Shown here in pieces: positions 1-9,571 of a DNA stretch of 64,000 nt. The notes below the pieces were generated by a model. It ran no database searches, was not told where the DNA came from, and saw only the letters and a list, made by a program, of their open reading frames with translations. Location of the stretch: contig NC_133123.1 in the NCBI RefSeq assembly GCF_033568475.1, positions 135,120,242 through 135,184,241 on the forward strand, in the 5' to 3' direction. Position numbers and translations under genes: made by a program. Positions within the stretch are counted from its first letter, which is position 1. Each line of letters begins with the position of its first letter. The stretch comes from Henckelia pumila (Eukaryota; Streptophyta; Magnoliopsida; Lamiales; Gesneriaceae).

Positions 1-1
1 A

Positions 2-631
2 CCGGATGTAGCATTTGCTCTGAGTGTCACGAGCAGATATCAGTCTAATCCTGGTCAAATGCATTGGAAAGCCGTGAAGGACATTCTTAAGTACTTACGA
101 AGGACTAAGAATATGTTCATGGTTTATGGAGGACGAGAACTCAAATTGGAAGGCTATACCGACTCTAGCTTCCAAAGTGATGTGGATGACTCGAAGTCAA
201 CCTCTGGATTTGTGTTCATGCTCAATGGCGGTGCTGTCTCTTGGAAGAGTTCCAAGCAGGACACCACAGCGGATTCCACCACTGAGGCTGAATACATTGC
301 AGCATCAGCTGCTGCTAAAGAGGCCGTTTGGATGAGGAAGTTCGTCCAAGAGTTGGGCGTCATTCCTGAATTTGTTGGTCCAGTCCCGGTGTACTGTGAC
401 AACACGGGTGCCGTTGCTCAAGCAAAGGAACCAAGGTCTCATCAAAGATCCAAACACGTACTGAGGAAATACCACATAATCCGGGAGATTGTGGAAAGAG
501 GAGACATCATTGTCGAACGAGTGGCCTCTGCAGACAATATCGCTGATCCGCTTACTAAGCCCTTGCCAGGACCATTGTTTGACAAACATCGCGAAGCAAT
601 GGGTCTACGTAGTATGACTAGTTGGCTATAG
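2..631 (+). CDS. pol: copia pol C-terminus: end of reverse transcriptase and RNase H (partial)
   Basis: The frame is open from the first complete codon to a TAG at 629-631, so the start is outside the window. It reads as the end of the copia polymerase. The first residues (DVAFALSVTSRY) are the conserved block after the RT palm, and the rest is the copia RNase H. Metal-binding acids appear in the expected order: Asp in GYTDSSFQSD, Glu in TTEAEY and Asp in VYCDN. The lineage-typical NIADPLTKPL motif is near the C-terminus. No stop or frameshift is seen in these 209 codons, so this copy may be young. In the cell it would act in cytoplasmic particles, degrading template RNA during reverse transcription. 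The family call is firm; integrity of the rest of the element is unknown. Confidence 0.9.
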   Translation, partial: PDVAFALSVTSRYQSNPGQMHWKAVKDILKYLRRTKNMFMVYGGRELKLEGYTDSSFQSDVDDSKSTSGFVFMLNGGAVSWKSSKQDTTADSTTEAEYIAASAAAKEAVWMRKFVQELGVIPEFVGPVPVYCDNTGAVAQAKEPRSHQRSKHVLRKYHIIREIVERGDIIVERVASADNIADPLTKPLPGPLFDKHREAMGLRSMTSWL

Positions 632-645
632 GGCAAGTGGGAGAT

Positions 646-2507
646 TGTAAGAGTGGGTGCCCAGTGAGCCAACTGTGTGGCTATGGGCTTTGATGACTCT
701 TTGTATAAACAATCTTTTGTTTAATATTATTTACACTTTTATGGCAATGACTTTATATTACTTCATATTGTTATATTGTGATATACTATTGTTGTTTTGA
801 TAAAGACCTTGAATATACTATAGTGTATGTAAGATGTGGTAGAACATGGAGATGTCTATCATGAAATACATCTTATAGTCACTGTATATTCTAAAAACCG
901 TTCCTAGTCGATTGAGCCGTCCGATAATAAGGATAAGGATCGCTCGAGTTTGAGACTAGCATTTGCGATGCGGAGTACCACGTTTCATTGGTAGGGAACA
1001 TGGAGATGTTCGAAGCATGCAAATGGATATTCATAGGATGAATAATCGAACTACCCTATCCGGACTTTCCAAGTGGTTATCACTTATCGAGTGGATAAAG
1101 TCCGCGGTTTTGGTTGTACACCATTAGTCCTTACGACTTGAAACATCATGGAGACTCTATATGCTAGTGCTGTGCTTTGACTCGTTTACCGACTCTATGG
1201 GGGTCATCAGGTGTCGAGATTGGGTACAGTTACGACACATATAGGAGTCAATGCATTGTTGTCAAGGATTCACCACATACTTGCGAGTGTGGATATCCTA
1301 TGCGATCTGAGGAGATATTAGTGTGACAAATCTCTGGCCAGAGTACTTGATGTGATTTAAGAAATGGTTTCTTAGTAGCACATGCGATGTCACTAATTTG
1401 ATCTTCAAGATGTATTGCATAGTTATCGAATCTTGAGCGACTCTCGATATACCAATGGTTGTTGATTCGATCGGGATATATGGATGAAGGGACCGTACTG
1501 TACGCTAACCAAAATCTACTGGTTCTTGTAGGCACTATCAGTGATACCTAGGGAATCATGGGGCGATGTTGCTAGGCGCTTTACCTTGATTCGTTGGGCA
1601 AGTCGGAAAGTGTTGTTCCGAGTCACAAGGAGTTGTGAGCCCACGGCTAGCTGTATCCCTGAACCATTGAGGGTCACACAGTGTAATGGAGTTTTAATCC
1701 CCGTTGAGATAGTTAAATTTAAAGAGTTAAATTTAATGAACTAAGAAGTTGGACTTCTTAAATAAGAGTAAGGGAGTATGATTTCCTAAAATGACATAGG
1801 GATGGACATTTTTGGAAACCACTGAATTCGGATTCAGGAAAATTTATTTTGACTTTAAAACGTGCAGAAATGGTTTCTGTACACATTGGTGAAATCGTTT
1901 CATCAATCGGAGTCACGATGAATTTTATATCAATTTCTGAACGAGCGGGCTTTGCTTGTCGGGCCCCAGCTTATGACTAATGGGCCCTAAGGTGTTAGTG
2001 GCCTGCATTATAAATAAGTTATTTCTATACAGAAATTACACACAACAGCTCATAATTTTTGAGACAGAAAATCGAAACCCTCTTCTCTCTCAAAGAATTT
2101 TCGGCCGTCCCCCTTTTGCTCTGCCCGAGAAATTTCGGTCTGTGATTTTGAATCGCAGTCAGAAATAACGAATCAGATTCGTTTAATCTCTTCGCAGAAA
2201 ACTTCTGACAGATTTTCTAGTGCAATCTGTCAGAGGGATTTAAACCTCATTCGTGGACCTGATTGAAGGAGTTCATCAGTTCCTGGGAGATACAAGAAGC
2301 GCAGAGAAATCTGTGTGGTGTCCATTAATCTCGATTCGAGATTGAAGGTAAAATTTAATTAATTGTTATTTGAATTTTACACACACAATAATTTAATCGT
2401 TGAATGGTTGATACCCACACCATGGAATTGTTCCATGATAAAAATTTTAAACTTCCGCTGCACCGGGTATCAATCGTGATTGATCTGAATTCCAGTTTTT
2501 TCCAACA
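646..2507 (+). repeat. 3' LTR of the Angela-like copia element
   Basis: Starts TGTAAGAG directly after the polypurine tract and ends TTCCAACA, so it has the canonical TG...CA ends and is 1862 bp long. A TATA box lies at 2009-2017. A related but truncated copy of the first about 1.3 kb occurs at 9572-10898, which supports the left boundary independently. Confidence 0.85.
2009..2017 (+). promoter_or_regulatory. TATA box of the copia LTR
   Basis: TATAAATAA lies about 500 bp before the LTR end, a usual place for the U3/R promoter of a long copia LTR. As this is a 3' LTR, transcription from it would run into flanking DNA. Confidence 0.6.
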
Positions 2508-2958
2508 GTCAAGTACTTGTTAGCCTTCATATTATGTTTGTAAAGAGCATGTCTTTGATTATGTGACTTGTCAAAGATTAGATATACATGTTGGGTTGTG
2601 TTTTGATGTTATCATCTTCTTTTATTCATGTATGGTGTTGTTAAAAGAGCTGAGGCATCCCAAACTTCTATTTGACAGCAAAAAGTCAGATTTTGAGCAG
2701 CCGGACAGAGCGCAGCTCGCTCGAGTGAGCCAAGGGGTCCTAGACCCGAGCGGCGCTCGCTCGAGCGAGAGGTGAGGCTCGCTCAAGCGAGCCACTTTGG
2801 TTCTAAAAAATATATATATATTTTTGTTGATTTTTTGCGACGTGCTTTTGCGTCGCCAAATGTTAGGTTTTGCGTCACCAATTGTCCAGTTTTGCAGATT
2901 AAATATTCTTAGTTACTAATCGCTCTATAAGATTTAATTAGCAACCCGGGTCCCCACA
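2508..2958 (-). repeat. LTR fragment of a second family, cut by the copia insertion
   Basis: Read on the minus strand, a TG-beginning LTR (TGTGGGGACCCGGGTTGC) starts at 2958 exactly where the LINE ORF1 reading frame breaks off. The sequence runs left to 2508, where the copia LTR begins. The far end should lie left of the copia element, outside the window. It contains three 14-bp self-complementary modules at 2716-2729, 2756-2769 and 2778-2791. There is no coding sequence. The LTR identity is inferred from the terminal form and the broken frame. Confidence 0.55.
2716..2791. repeat. Cluster of three CTCGCTCGAGCGAG-type palindromes
   Basis: Three 14-mers occur within 76 bp: CTCGCTCGAGTGAG, CTCGCTCGAGCGAG (perfect palindrome) and CTCGCTCAAGCGAG. 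They form a GC island in AT-rich sequence and resemble modules in the Ty3 elements at 21.9, 27.1, 30.4, 37.1 and 40 kb. Confidence 0.8.
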
Positions 2959-3019
2959 ACAAGAGCCCGCCTTCAACAAGTTTTTTGGACTGGAAAGGGC
3001 TTTGTCCATTTGCATATCC

Positions 3020-4399
3020 TGTAGTGACCCTGCATGGAATCACCTACTAACTGGCAACTAATAGCATGCATTAAACTTAATACAGCAAAATTCTTAAACA
3101 GAGTAAAAACGTGCGGAAACATAATCCATACTTTACATAACAGCTTAGTAAAACATATCCAGGCTTAAATCTGTAGTGATACAACCATATTGAAATGTTT
3201 AAAATAAACTGTCTAAAACATTTATACAGCTAAACAAATCATGTTGTATAAAATCCCCTGAAAAACTCTGGCTCCCTAATCCTGCCTCGAGCTACCGGCT
3301 CCGTCCATCCTGCGACCTGCCCCGTGGAATGGGTGTCCAAGATAACAACTAGGACGTGAGCGCTAACGTCCAGTACATAAACATGATTAAAAATATGTAT
3401 ATGATGCATGCAACATGATGACTGGTAAAGGGTCATCTGAAAATTCATGCTCAGTACCGGCGCCACATGAGTGCTTCCACCGCACGGATCAACCTCTGGG
3501 TGCAACCACACTCGTCTAGTACACCAGAGTAGTCAGACATACATGTCCCCACCGTCGCGGTACTCTCAATGACAGACTATCGAGTATAGAGCTGAGCGGC
3601 TATATAATCAGGTATAACAAGGTATAGGCTCAACGTGTATATGCACATGATATATGAATATAGAAAGTGGTAAAACATACATCATGCCACATAATAATTC
3701 CAAACAAATGCAACATATAAACATGTATACTCGCTGGCAATCTCAGTCAATGTGTATGTACCTAACACCGAAGTCTGAACTAAGCTGGAAAAAGACAACC
3801 CCTAGCTGTCCTAGGTCAACTCCCGACCCGACCTGGTCTCAAGCCCGACCCGACCCGACCTGGCCTCTTGGTCCGACCCCGAGCTCTTCCTTCCCGAGCT
3901 ATTCCTTCCCGAATTCCCGAGCTACACTTTCCCGAGCTCCCGAGCTACTCTTTTCCGGGCAAAGATATGAAGTGAGATGGAAGTGATGTGAAAAATAACT
4001 GAATCCCCAGCTCCTATTTATAGACAAATATTTGGGGTGATCGGGATTCTTGAGCTGACGTCGAGACGTCCAAGCTCCTATAAGCATGCCACGTATCAGA
4101 TGTTTGAGTTGAGTCACTACCATTATTGACAGCTCATGCTTAGGCGCCAACTGTCATTCATGAAAGCGTCCACACACTTGCCTGCCTGTCCTGGAGGGTT
4201 CGGGCTTCCCTATTAGCTGTTCGGGATTCCCTAGCAGCAGGTCGGGATTCCCTAGAAGCAGTTCCCTAGCTGCTCATGTTTCCCTAGCTGCTCATATTCC
4301 CTAGCTGTAGTTCAGCAGCTCAACAGTTCAGCAGTTTAGACTGGACCCTTAATCATGATTATCATATTATTATCTTAAAATGGAATCTGGGTTACTACA
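3020..4399 (-). mobile_element. Solo LTR (1380 bp) inserted in the LINE ORF1
   Basis: On the minus strand it runs from TGTAGTAACCC to GGGTCACTACA, so the ends are TG...CA with a longer inverted similarity. Flanks are TATCC (3015-3019) and TACCC (4400-4404), a 5-bp duplication with one mismatch. The LINE ORF1 frame continues across if the LTR and one flank copy are ignored, which confirms the boundaries. No internal domain or second LTR is present, so it is a solo LTR left by recombination. It contains a minus-strand TATA box (4014-4022), a GA/CCCGA-rich tract (3800-3950) and several copies of TCCCTAGC(A/T)GC (4200-4310). Confidence 0.85.
4014..4022 (-). promoter_or_regulatory. TATA box of the solo LTR
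   Basis: TATAAATAG on the minus strand, in the orientation of the LTR, about 380 bp from its 5' end. Confidence 0.5.
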
Positions 4400-5525
4400 T
4401 ACCCTCTGGCCCAAAGGAAAATTGGTCCTCCTCTTGTGGGTCATTAACTCGACGACGTTTTTGCTCAGTAATGATTATGATTTCCTGGTCATGTGGGATA
4501 GAAGCAGCCACATTAGTGTTTACTGTAGCCCCCATACTTTCTGAGGCTCCCGTAACATCACTTTGATTCAATGCTTGATTTTGTTTGTTTGAAAATTTTG
4601 ATTGGTGGGGGCCCACTAAAACAATTCTCCGATCCTCAGCTTCGCCGATTGATCCTCCTGAACTCTCTTGGAAATTATCTGGACGTAACCATCTTGCACC
4701 AATACCAGAAGGAGTACGTCTGGGAGGTGCACGAAGCCAACTCCCGTAGAGTTTTTCAACTGATTTATCTGGATAATCGAAGAATTTTTCACAAAATTTT
4801 TCTTAGTGTCCAATTATGCCACAGAAAAAACAGAATGTAGGTATTTTTTCGTACTTGAAATTTGCCCAGCTCCATTCTGCTCCTGATTTTTGCAACTTCA
4901 TCCTCCTTTTTATCGGGCATCGGACATCTAGAGAGACCCGGATTCGCATATAATCCTTCCATACCCCAGTAAATTTGTTTGTATCTGCTTCAATGTACCG
5001 TCCAATGTAGTTACCAATCTCTATGGCCACTCTTTCGGACATGAACCCAACAGGAAGATCATATATCTGGACCCAAAAATCCACTTGAAAAAGTGGCACC
5101 TGTTGTGGTTTCATTCCAAGTTCCAATGGCTTGAAAACTAGTAGATGCTGGTCAAAGGTCCAAGGCCCATCTTTTATGACCCTTTGCATATCTAGATCGT
5201 GGAAGAATTGAAATAGATAAATATTCGGACCAATAGTCTTGATTCTAACACCTTTAACCGGGCACCAGACGGAAGCCAGAGTATTTTGCATTGCTGTGAA
5301 ATTGACTTGCAGATCAGTTAAGAGTCGGCCAACTAAGCACTTTTGAAAATCCTGGATTTCCGTTTCTTCCTTTGTGGCTGTGAAATGTAGTGTTGCGCCT
5401 TCTTCTTCTTCCAAAGTTAGTTGTTTGTAGAAGTCCTCCACCGAGATGGGTGGGGTGCTAGAATAAGCCATATCAAAAGAGACAAAAAAGAGGAAACTGG
5501 AGCTATCGAAAACGCACAAAGACAA

Positions 5526-7069
5526 GGAAACACCCTGTTACAAAAGGACGAACAGGAAATTTAAGAACTTGCCAAAGGGCAAGAATTTTTTAGGCTTCCA
5601 CTTTTATCTTTTACTTGATTTCGAAATATAAAAGATTTCTTTAGAGTTAACTGGTGTATTTTTTAGTAAACTAATTCAGGTATTCTACTATTTATTGAAC
5701 ACATAAGTATATATATTAATGGTAAAATTAATCTTCAAATATAAAATCTAAATTTACTCATACGGTCGACGGTTTTTCAGAAAATAAACAAATTAATAGT
5801 ATCTTTATATGATAAGGCTAAAGGCAAACAAAAAGTACTTTATACTAATAAAAAAGAGTGGCTCTGAAATTGGTGGATCTGAAAGATAAATTAAATTAAT
5901 CATCCAATTGACACTTCAAATTTTCTTTCTAAATTTTTTTATAATTTAATCTCGAACTCGATCATCACGCTTTAATGAATTATTTTCTCGCATTCATGTA
6001 TACAACTTTAATTAGAGCTAAGGTCGAGGATATGCTTAGAAAGGAAGTTAAAAATGGGGGGTCCATTTTTCTTGGCATAATTGGCCCTCTAGTTCCTTGC
6101 TTGCCTTGCTACATTTACCTGAGAATTTGATACGTTTTTATTCAACTAGCTAGCAAGCAACAAGAATATATTATATTGTGTCCTATCAATTAAAGGTATA
6201 CTTAATATTCTTTTTGCAGTATAATTTGAGGGGTACTTGTAAACGAGGATAAGACTTGTAACGATTTTTGTTATTAATTGTTTACCGAATTGATATTAAA
6301 ATTTTAAACTGTGCCCAACTAATATAAATGAAATCTTTTTAATTTTAATGAAAATTTGTATTCCCACGAAAGTTTCCTTAGTCTCCAATTAAGGGCACTT
6401 TTGTAATCATGACAATCAAATGTGTGGATGATGATCACTAGCTAGTAATGTCTTGCGAACATTATTCTATCAAAAGCAATCCATAAAGCACAAAAAGCAT
6501 CAAGCAACCAGCTTAAGTTACATTATTTTCAAGAACCCATGCACAAAGATATATATTTTATACAATAAAGCAAATTGATCGATAACCCCATTTTCACTCA
6601 CACCAATGCCATAAAAAGTAAAACAAAAAAGCTTGGTATAGCCATCCGGAATTTCATCATTTGAATGTGTTTCCTTTTTTTGTATTATTATAAAATATAA
6701 TTAATACTATAACTTTTTAAATACAATCAATTACTGGATTAATTTAATGGGTAATGCTTCATATACATGGAGGGTTACACGTTGACTTACACAATGCACT
6801 TAAAATTACATAATTATCCCTTCACTTTATTTAAAAAAAATCTTTCCAAAATACATGTAGGATAATCATGTAATTTTAAGTGCATTGTGTAAGCCAACGT
6901 TTAACCCTCCGTGTACATGTAGCATTACCCTTAATTTAATCGATATAAAACAGTAAGTATCATTTTTGTTGATTGCTCGATTTAAAAAGAAGTCTACTTT
7001 CAAAAGGAAAAAAAAAAAAGAAAAAAGAAAAAAGAGAAGTCGTGGTATGCAAATATGATTTTATGCCCT
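5526..7069. other. AT-rich intergenic DNA
   Basis: No gene is visible. The first about 80 bp probably belong to the LINE 5' untranslated region. The stretch contains one recognisable element, the MITE at 6749-6930, and A-rich runs near 7010-7035. Confidence 0.6.
6749..6930. mobile_element. Mutator-like MITE, 182 bp, with 10-bp target duplication
   Basis: The two arms are inverted copies of about 70 bp starting GGGTAATGC, separated by about 40 bp of AT-rich loop. The element is flanked on both sides by the identical 10-mer TTAATTTAAT (6739-6748 and 6931-6940). A 9-11 bp duplication with long terminal inverted repeats is the signature of the Mutator superfamily. No coding capacity. Confidence 0.85.
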
Positions 7070-7080
7070 CTATATATATA
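7070..7080 (+). promoter_or_regulatory. Likely TATA box of the tetraspanin gene
   Basis: CTATATATATA about 210 bp upstream of the start codon, preceded by a purine-rich run. Placement fits a plant core promoter with a roughly 180-nt 5' UTR. Confidence 0.4.
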
Positions 7081-7290
7081 CAAAGTTACAAACGATTCTA
7101 ACGTATACCTAAAATTTCGAAATTCTTCAATTAAAACTTGCAAAATATCACCTCTACCCTCCAATCTAATAAAGCCATGATCATTAAAGATAAAGCTACA
7201 AAAGCAAAGAAATCATACAAGAACAAGAACTCCAAAACCACCCACTAAAACACAGAGATCACAACAACAAAAAACACATCCCCCTCCCTC

Positions 7291-8702
7291 ATGTACAGAT
7301 TCAGCAACTCGGTGATAGGATTTCTCAACCTCTTCACCCTCTTAGCTTCGATACCGATAATCGGGGCCGGATTATGGATGGCAAGAAGCAGCACAACATG
7401 TGAAAACTTCCTCCAAACACCTCTCCTAGTGGTGGGCTTCATAGTCCTCATAATATCATTGGCAGGATTCATAGGTGCATGCTTCCATGTGGCGTGGGCA
7501 CTTTGGGTTTATTTAGTCATCATGCTACTGATCATAGCAACTCTGATGGGATTGACGATCTTCGGATTCGTCGTCACCAGCCCCGGAGGCGGGATCGAAG
7601 TGCCCGGGAGGATATATCAGGAGTATCACCTGGACAAGTATTCGGGATGGTTGAGGAAAAGGATTGAGGATCCGAGGTATTGGATGACTGTTCGGAGCTG
7701 TATTTTGGGGTCCAAGACTTGCGGCCAGGTTGTTTCGTGGACTCCTTATGATTATTTGACGAAAGATATGTCTCCAGTTCAGGTAATAATACTCTTTTTT
7801 TTGTCTCTTTTTAGTTAGTAACTACTACTGAAACTACTAACTAGCTAGTGCATGGAATTTGGAAGCAAAACTAATAAGGGAAAATAATTTGTAACTTTAT
7901 CTTTTTGGGTTTTGGTTTATTAATTTTTTTTGATATGTACACTAACTTTGCATTTTTTTTGTTTTTTGGTTCAACTGCATATGTGTCAGCTTCTGATTGG
8001 TCCACGTCAACATTTAGAACTAATCAAAAGATCACACGTATGCAGTTGGACCAAAAAAACACAAAAAATGCAAAGTTAGTTTACCAAAACCCACATCAGA
8101 AAAGTTAATGCAAAACCAAAACATGAACAAGTTAATGGACCAAAAAACTTATTTTCTCAAATAATAATATATAGTCCAAAAAAATATCAACGAATATATA
8201 CAAATATGGATGCATGCAGTCTGGATGCTGCAAACCACCTACAACATGCGACTACACAGCCACAACAACGGCGGCGCAGGACGCGGACTGCTACCGATGG
8301 AACAACGCACCCAACGTGCTGTGCTACGAGTGTGACTCGTGCAAGGCCGGCGTGCTAGAAAACGTGCGTAGGGATTGGCACAAACTCGCGGTGCTGAGCA
8401 TCGTGATGCTTGTTTTCCTCATCGGGATCTACTCCATCGGATGTTGCGCCTTCCAGAACGCGAAGAGGGCGGAGACGGACTACCCTTATGGGCGTAATCG
8501 CATGTCCAAAGTGCGACCTAGATGGGATTTCCATTGGTAAGTCATGCTATATATTTTCTTTATAAAAACCTTTTTTTTCCAGAAATTTTCAACAAATTAA
8601 ATAAATCCCCATCGATTCAAATTTGAGTAAATTAAAGTGACATGTGTGGTTGTATTTTGTAGGTGGAGATGGTTGGATGACAGAAGGAACCAACTTTATT
8701 AG
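7291..8702 (+). CDS. TET5/6: Tetraspanin, TET5/TET6 type (3 exons)
   Basis: Exons 7291-7782, 8220-8536 and 8663-8702 join in phase (492+317+40 nt) to a 282-residue protein, the usual tetraspanin length. Four membrane segments are visible (about residues 8-29, 43-64, 70-95 and 220-242). The large extracellular loop lies between the third and fourth and carries the plant GCCKPPTTC motif, at the start of exon 2, plus further cysteines (DADCYRW, LCYECDSC). The tail after TM4 (YPYGRNRMSK, then an aromatic WWRW stretch) and overall wording match Arabidopsis TET5/TET6. Tetraspanins organise membrane microdomains at the plasma membrane; TET5/6 affect organ size in Arabidopsis. Intron 1 (437 bp) holds an inverted-repeat element. 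The start is the first Met, right before TM1. Nothing suggests inactivation. Confidence 0.92.
7876..8161. mobile_element. Inverted-repeat (MITE-like) element in tetraspanin intron 1
   Basis: Two arms of about 64 bp (7938-8000 and 8019-8083) are imperfect inverted copies containing CTAACTTTGCAT and GGTCCAACTGCAT, and a weaker outer inverted similarity (GAAAATAA...TTATTTTC) extends to about 7876 and 8161. It has the shape of a MITE, but no clear target duplication was found, so the superfamily is open. The transcript of the gene would fold into a long hairpin here. Confidence 0.6.
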
Positions 8703-9031
8703 CTAAAGCTAGCTACAACTGAATGCATGCAATCTTTTTCTTGCTTTCTTTTCTAGTATGCATCCTCACCACTGTATTAATTACAAAAAGCAAAGGCCAA
8801 ATATTTCTAATATGTGGTCACCATCTTTGCTTTTATAATATGATGATGATAGATATAATATATCCAGTAACTTTTACTGCAGAAATATTTGCATTTATTT
8901 TGAAGATCTTTTCCCTTTTATTAGTACAAATCAAACAGTTCACAAACTCCCGATATGTCAATCAACATTTGGATTTAAACAGAGTTTTAATCGCTCGTAA
9001 AACTCGCAAGCCGACCTCCCTTTATTTTGGT
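8703..9031. other. 3' flank of the tetraspanin gene
   Basis: AT-rich sequence, presumably 3' UTR at its start. No gene or repeat was recognised before the SINE. Confidence 0.5.
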
Positions 9032-9051
9032 AAGATTGTGCACACACTCGC

Positions 9052-9213
9052 CCCTAAGGGGTGTTCAAGTTGGTGGAGCAGGTGAACTCTTGGTCAAAGG
9101 TGTCCAGTGTGGTTTACCTGACTAGCGTAATTTGCAGACTATTGCGTTAGTTCGGGGTTTACTCAGAGCGCACCGAAAGGTAGCGGCTGCGGGTTTTCAC
9201 GTCACAAAAAAAA
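9052..9213 (+). mobile_element. SINE (about 160 bp) with A-tail and long target duplication
   Basis: A short non-coding body ends in an A run (9206-9215) and is flanked by identical copies of AAGATTGTGCACACACTCGC at 9032-9051 and 9214-9233 (20 bp; up to two bases may be A-tail). Near the left end TTCAAGTTGGTGGAG resembles a tRNA-type A box. The right part (CAGAGCGCACCGAAAGGTAG, then GCGGCTGCGGG) resembles the 3' region of Au-type plant SINEs as I recall it. The B box is weak. Target duplication plus A-tail make retroposition clear; the family name is tentative. Confidence 0.85.
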
Positions 9214-9233
9214 AAGATTGTGCACACACTCGC

Positions 9234-9571
9234 ATGCTCTCCCTAAATTTTGGTTTTGATCCGATTAATAGTATTTTAACTATTTGAACACATAAAATAG
9301 CTCAATTATTAATAATATTTATTTTCTATAGTAAAATAAAAATAGAATAGGAAATAAATAAATAAATTTTATCCATGACAATTGAAAATGTAGTATCTAA
9401 AACGGTGTTTATATAATTTACCTGACATGATACATGAATGACATATAAAAACACATTAATTAAAGCATAAGCAATAATTAACAAGAACAACTTTATGACG
9501 CATCTTAGACATAAAAATACAAATAATTGAACCACAAGCTGGCTCAATAATTCAATTTAAATGCATGCTTA
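9234..9571. other. AT-rich intergenic DNA
   Basis: No gene, RNA or repeat was recognised in this stretch between the SINE and the LTR fragment. Confidence 0.5.

Larger units (their letters stand above)
1..2507 (+). mobile_element. Ty1/copia retrotransposon (BARE/Angela-like), 3' end only
   Basis: The window opens inside the pol gene of a copia element. The RNase H region, a polypurine tract (about 635-645, ending GTGGGAGA) and a complete 3' LTR follow in the expected order. The 1.86-kb LTR and the RNase H sequence suit the BARE/Angela lineage, whose LTRs are typically near 1.8 kb. The 5' LTR, gag and most of pol lie left of the window, so the target duplication cannot be checked; the five bases after the LTR are GTCAA. 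The element appears to sit inside another LTR (2508-2958). Confidence 0.85.
2959..5471 (-). pseudogene. LINE (L1-type) ORF1, gag-like DUF4283/CCHC protein, interrupted
   Basis: An ORF1-like reading frame starts at Met 5471 (an in-frame upstream Met is at 5525; 5471 fits the family better). The first about 220 codons match the DUF4283 domain of plant L1 ORF1 proteins, with the typical PWTFDQHLLVF block, and lead into a CCHC zinc knuckle (CFFCGIIGH...C). A TAA at 4803-4805 falls between the His and the last Cys of the knuckle. The same frame then stays open to 4400, where a solo LTR (3020-4399) interrupts it, and resumes for about 20 codons at 3019-2959 before another LTR. ORF2 (endonuclease/reverse transcriptase) is absent from the window. 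In living L1 elements this protein binds the element RNA. This copy is dead: nonsense codon plus two insertions. Confidence 0.8.

Noticed and set aside
8723-9085. 120-codon frame after the tetraspanin gene
   Set aside because: Crosses 3' UTR and the SINE boundary, has no domain and unlikely composition.
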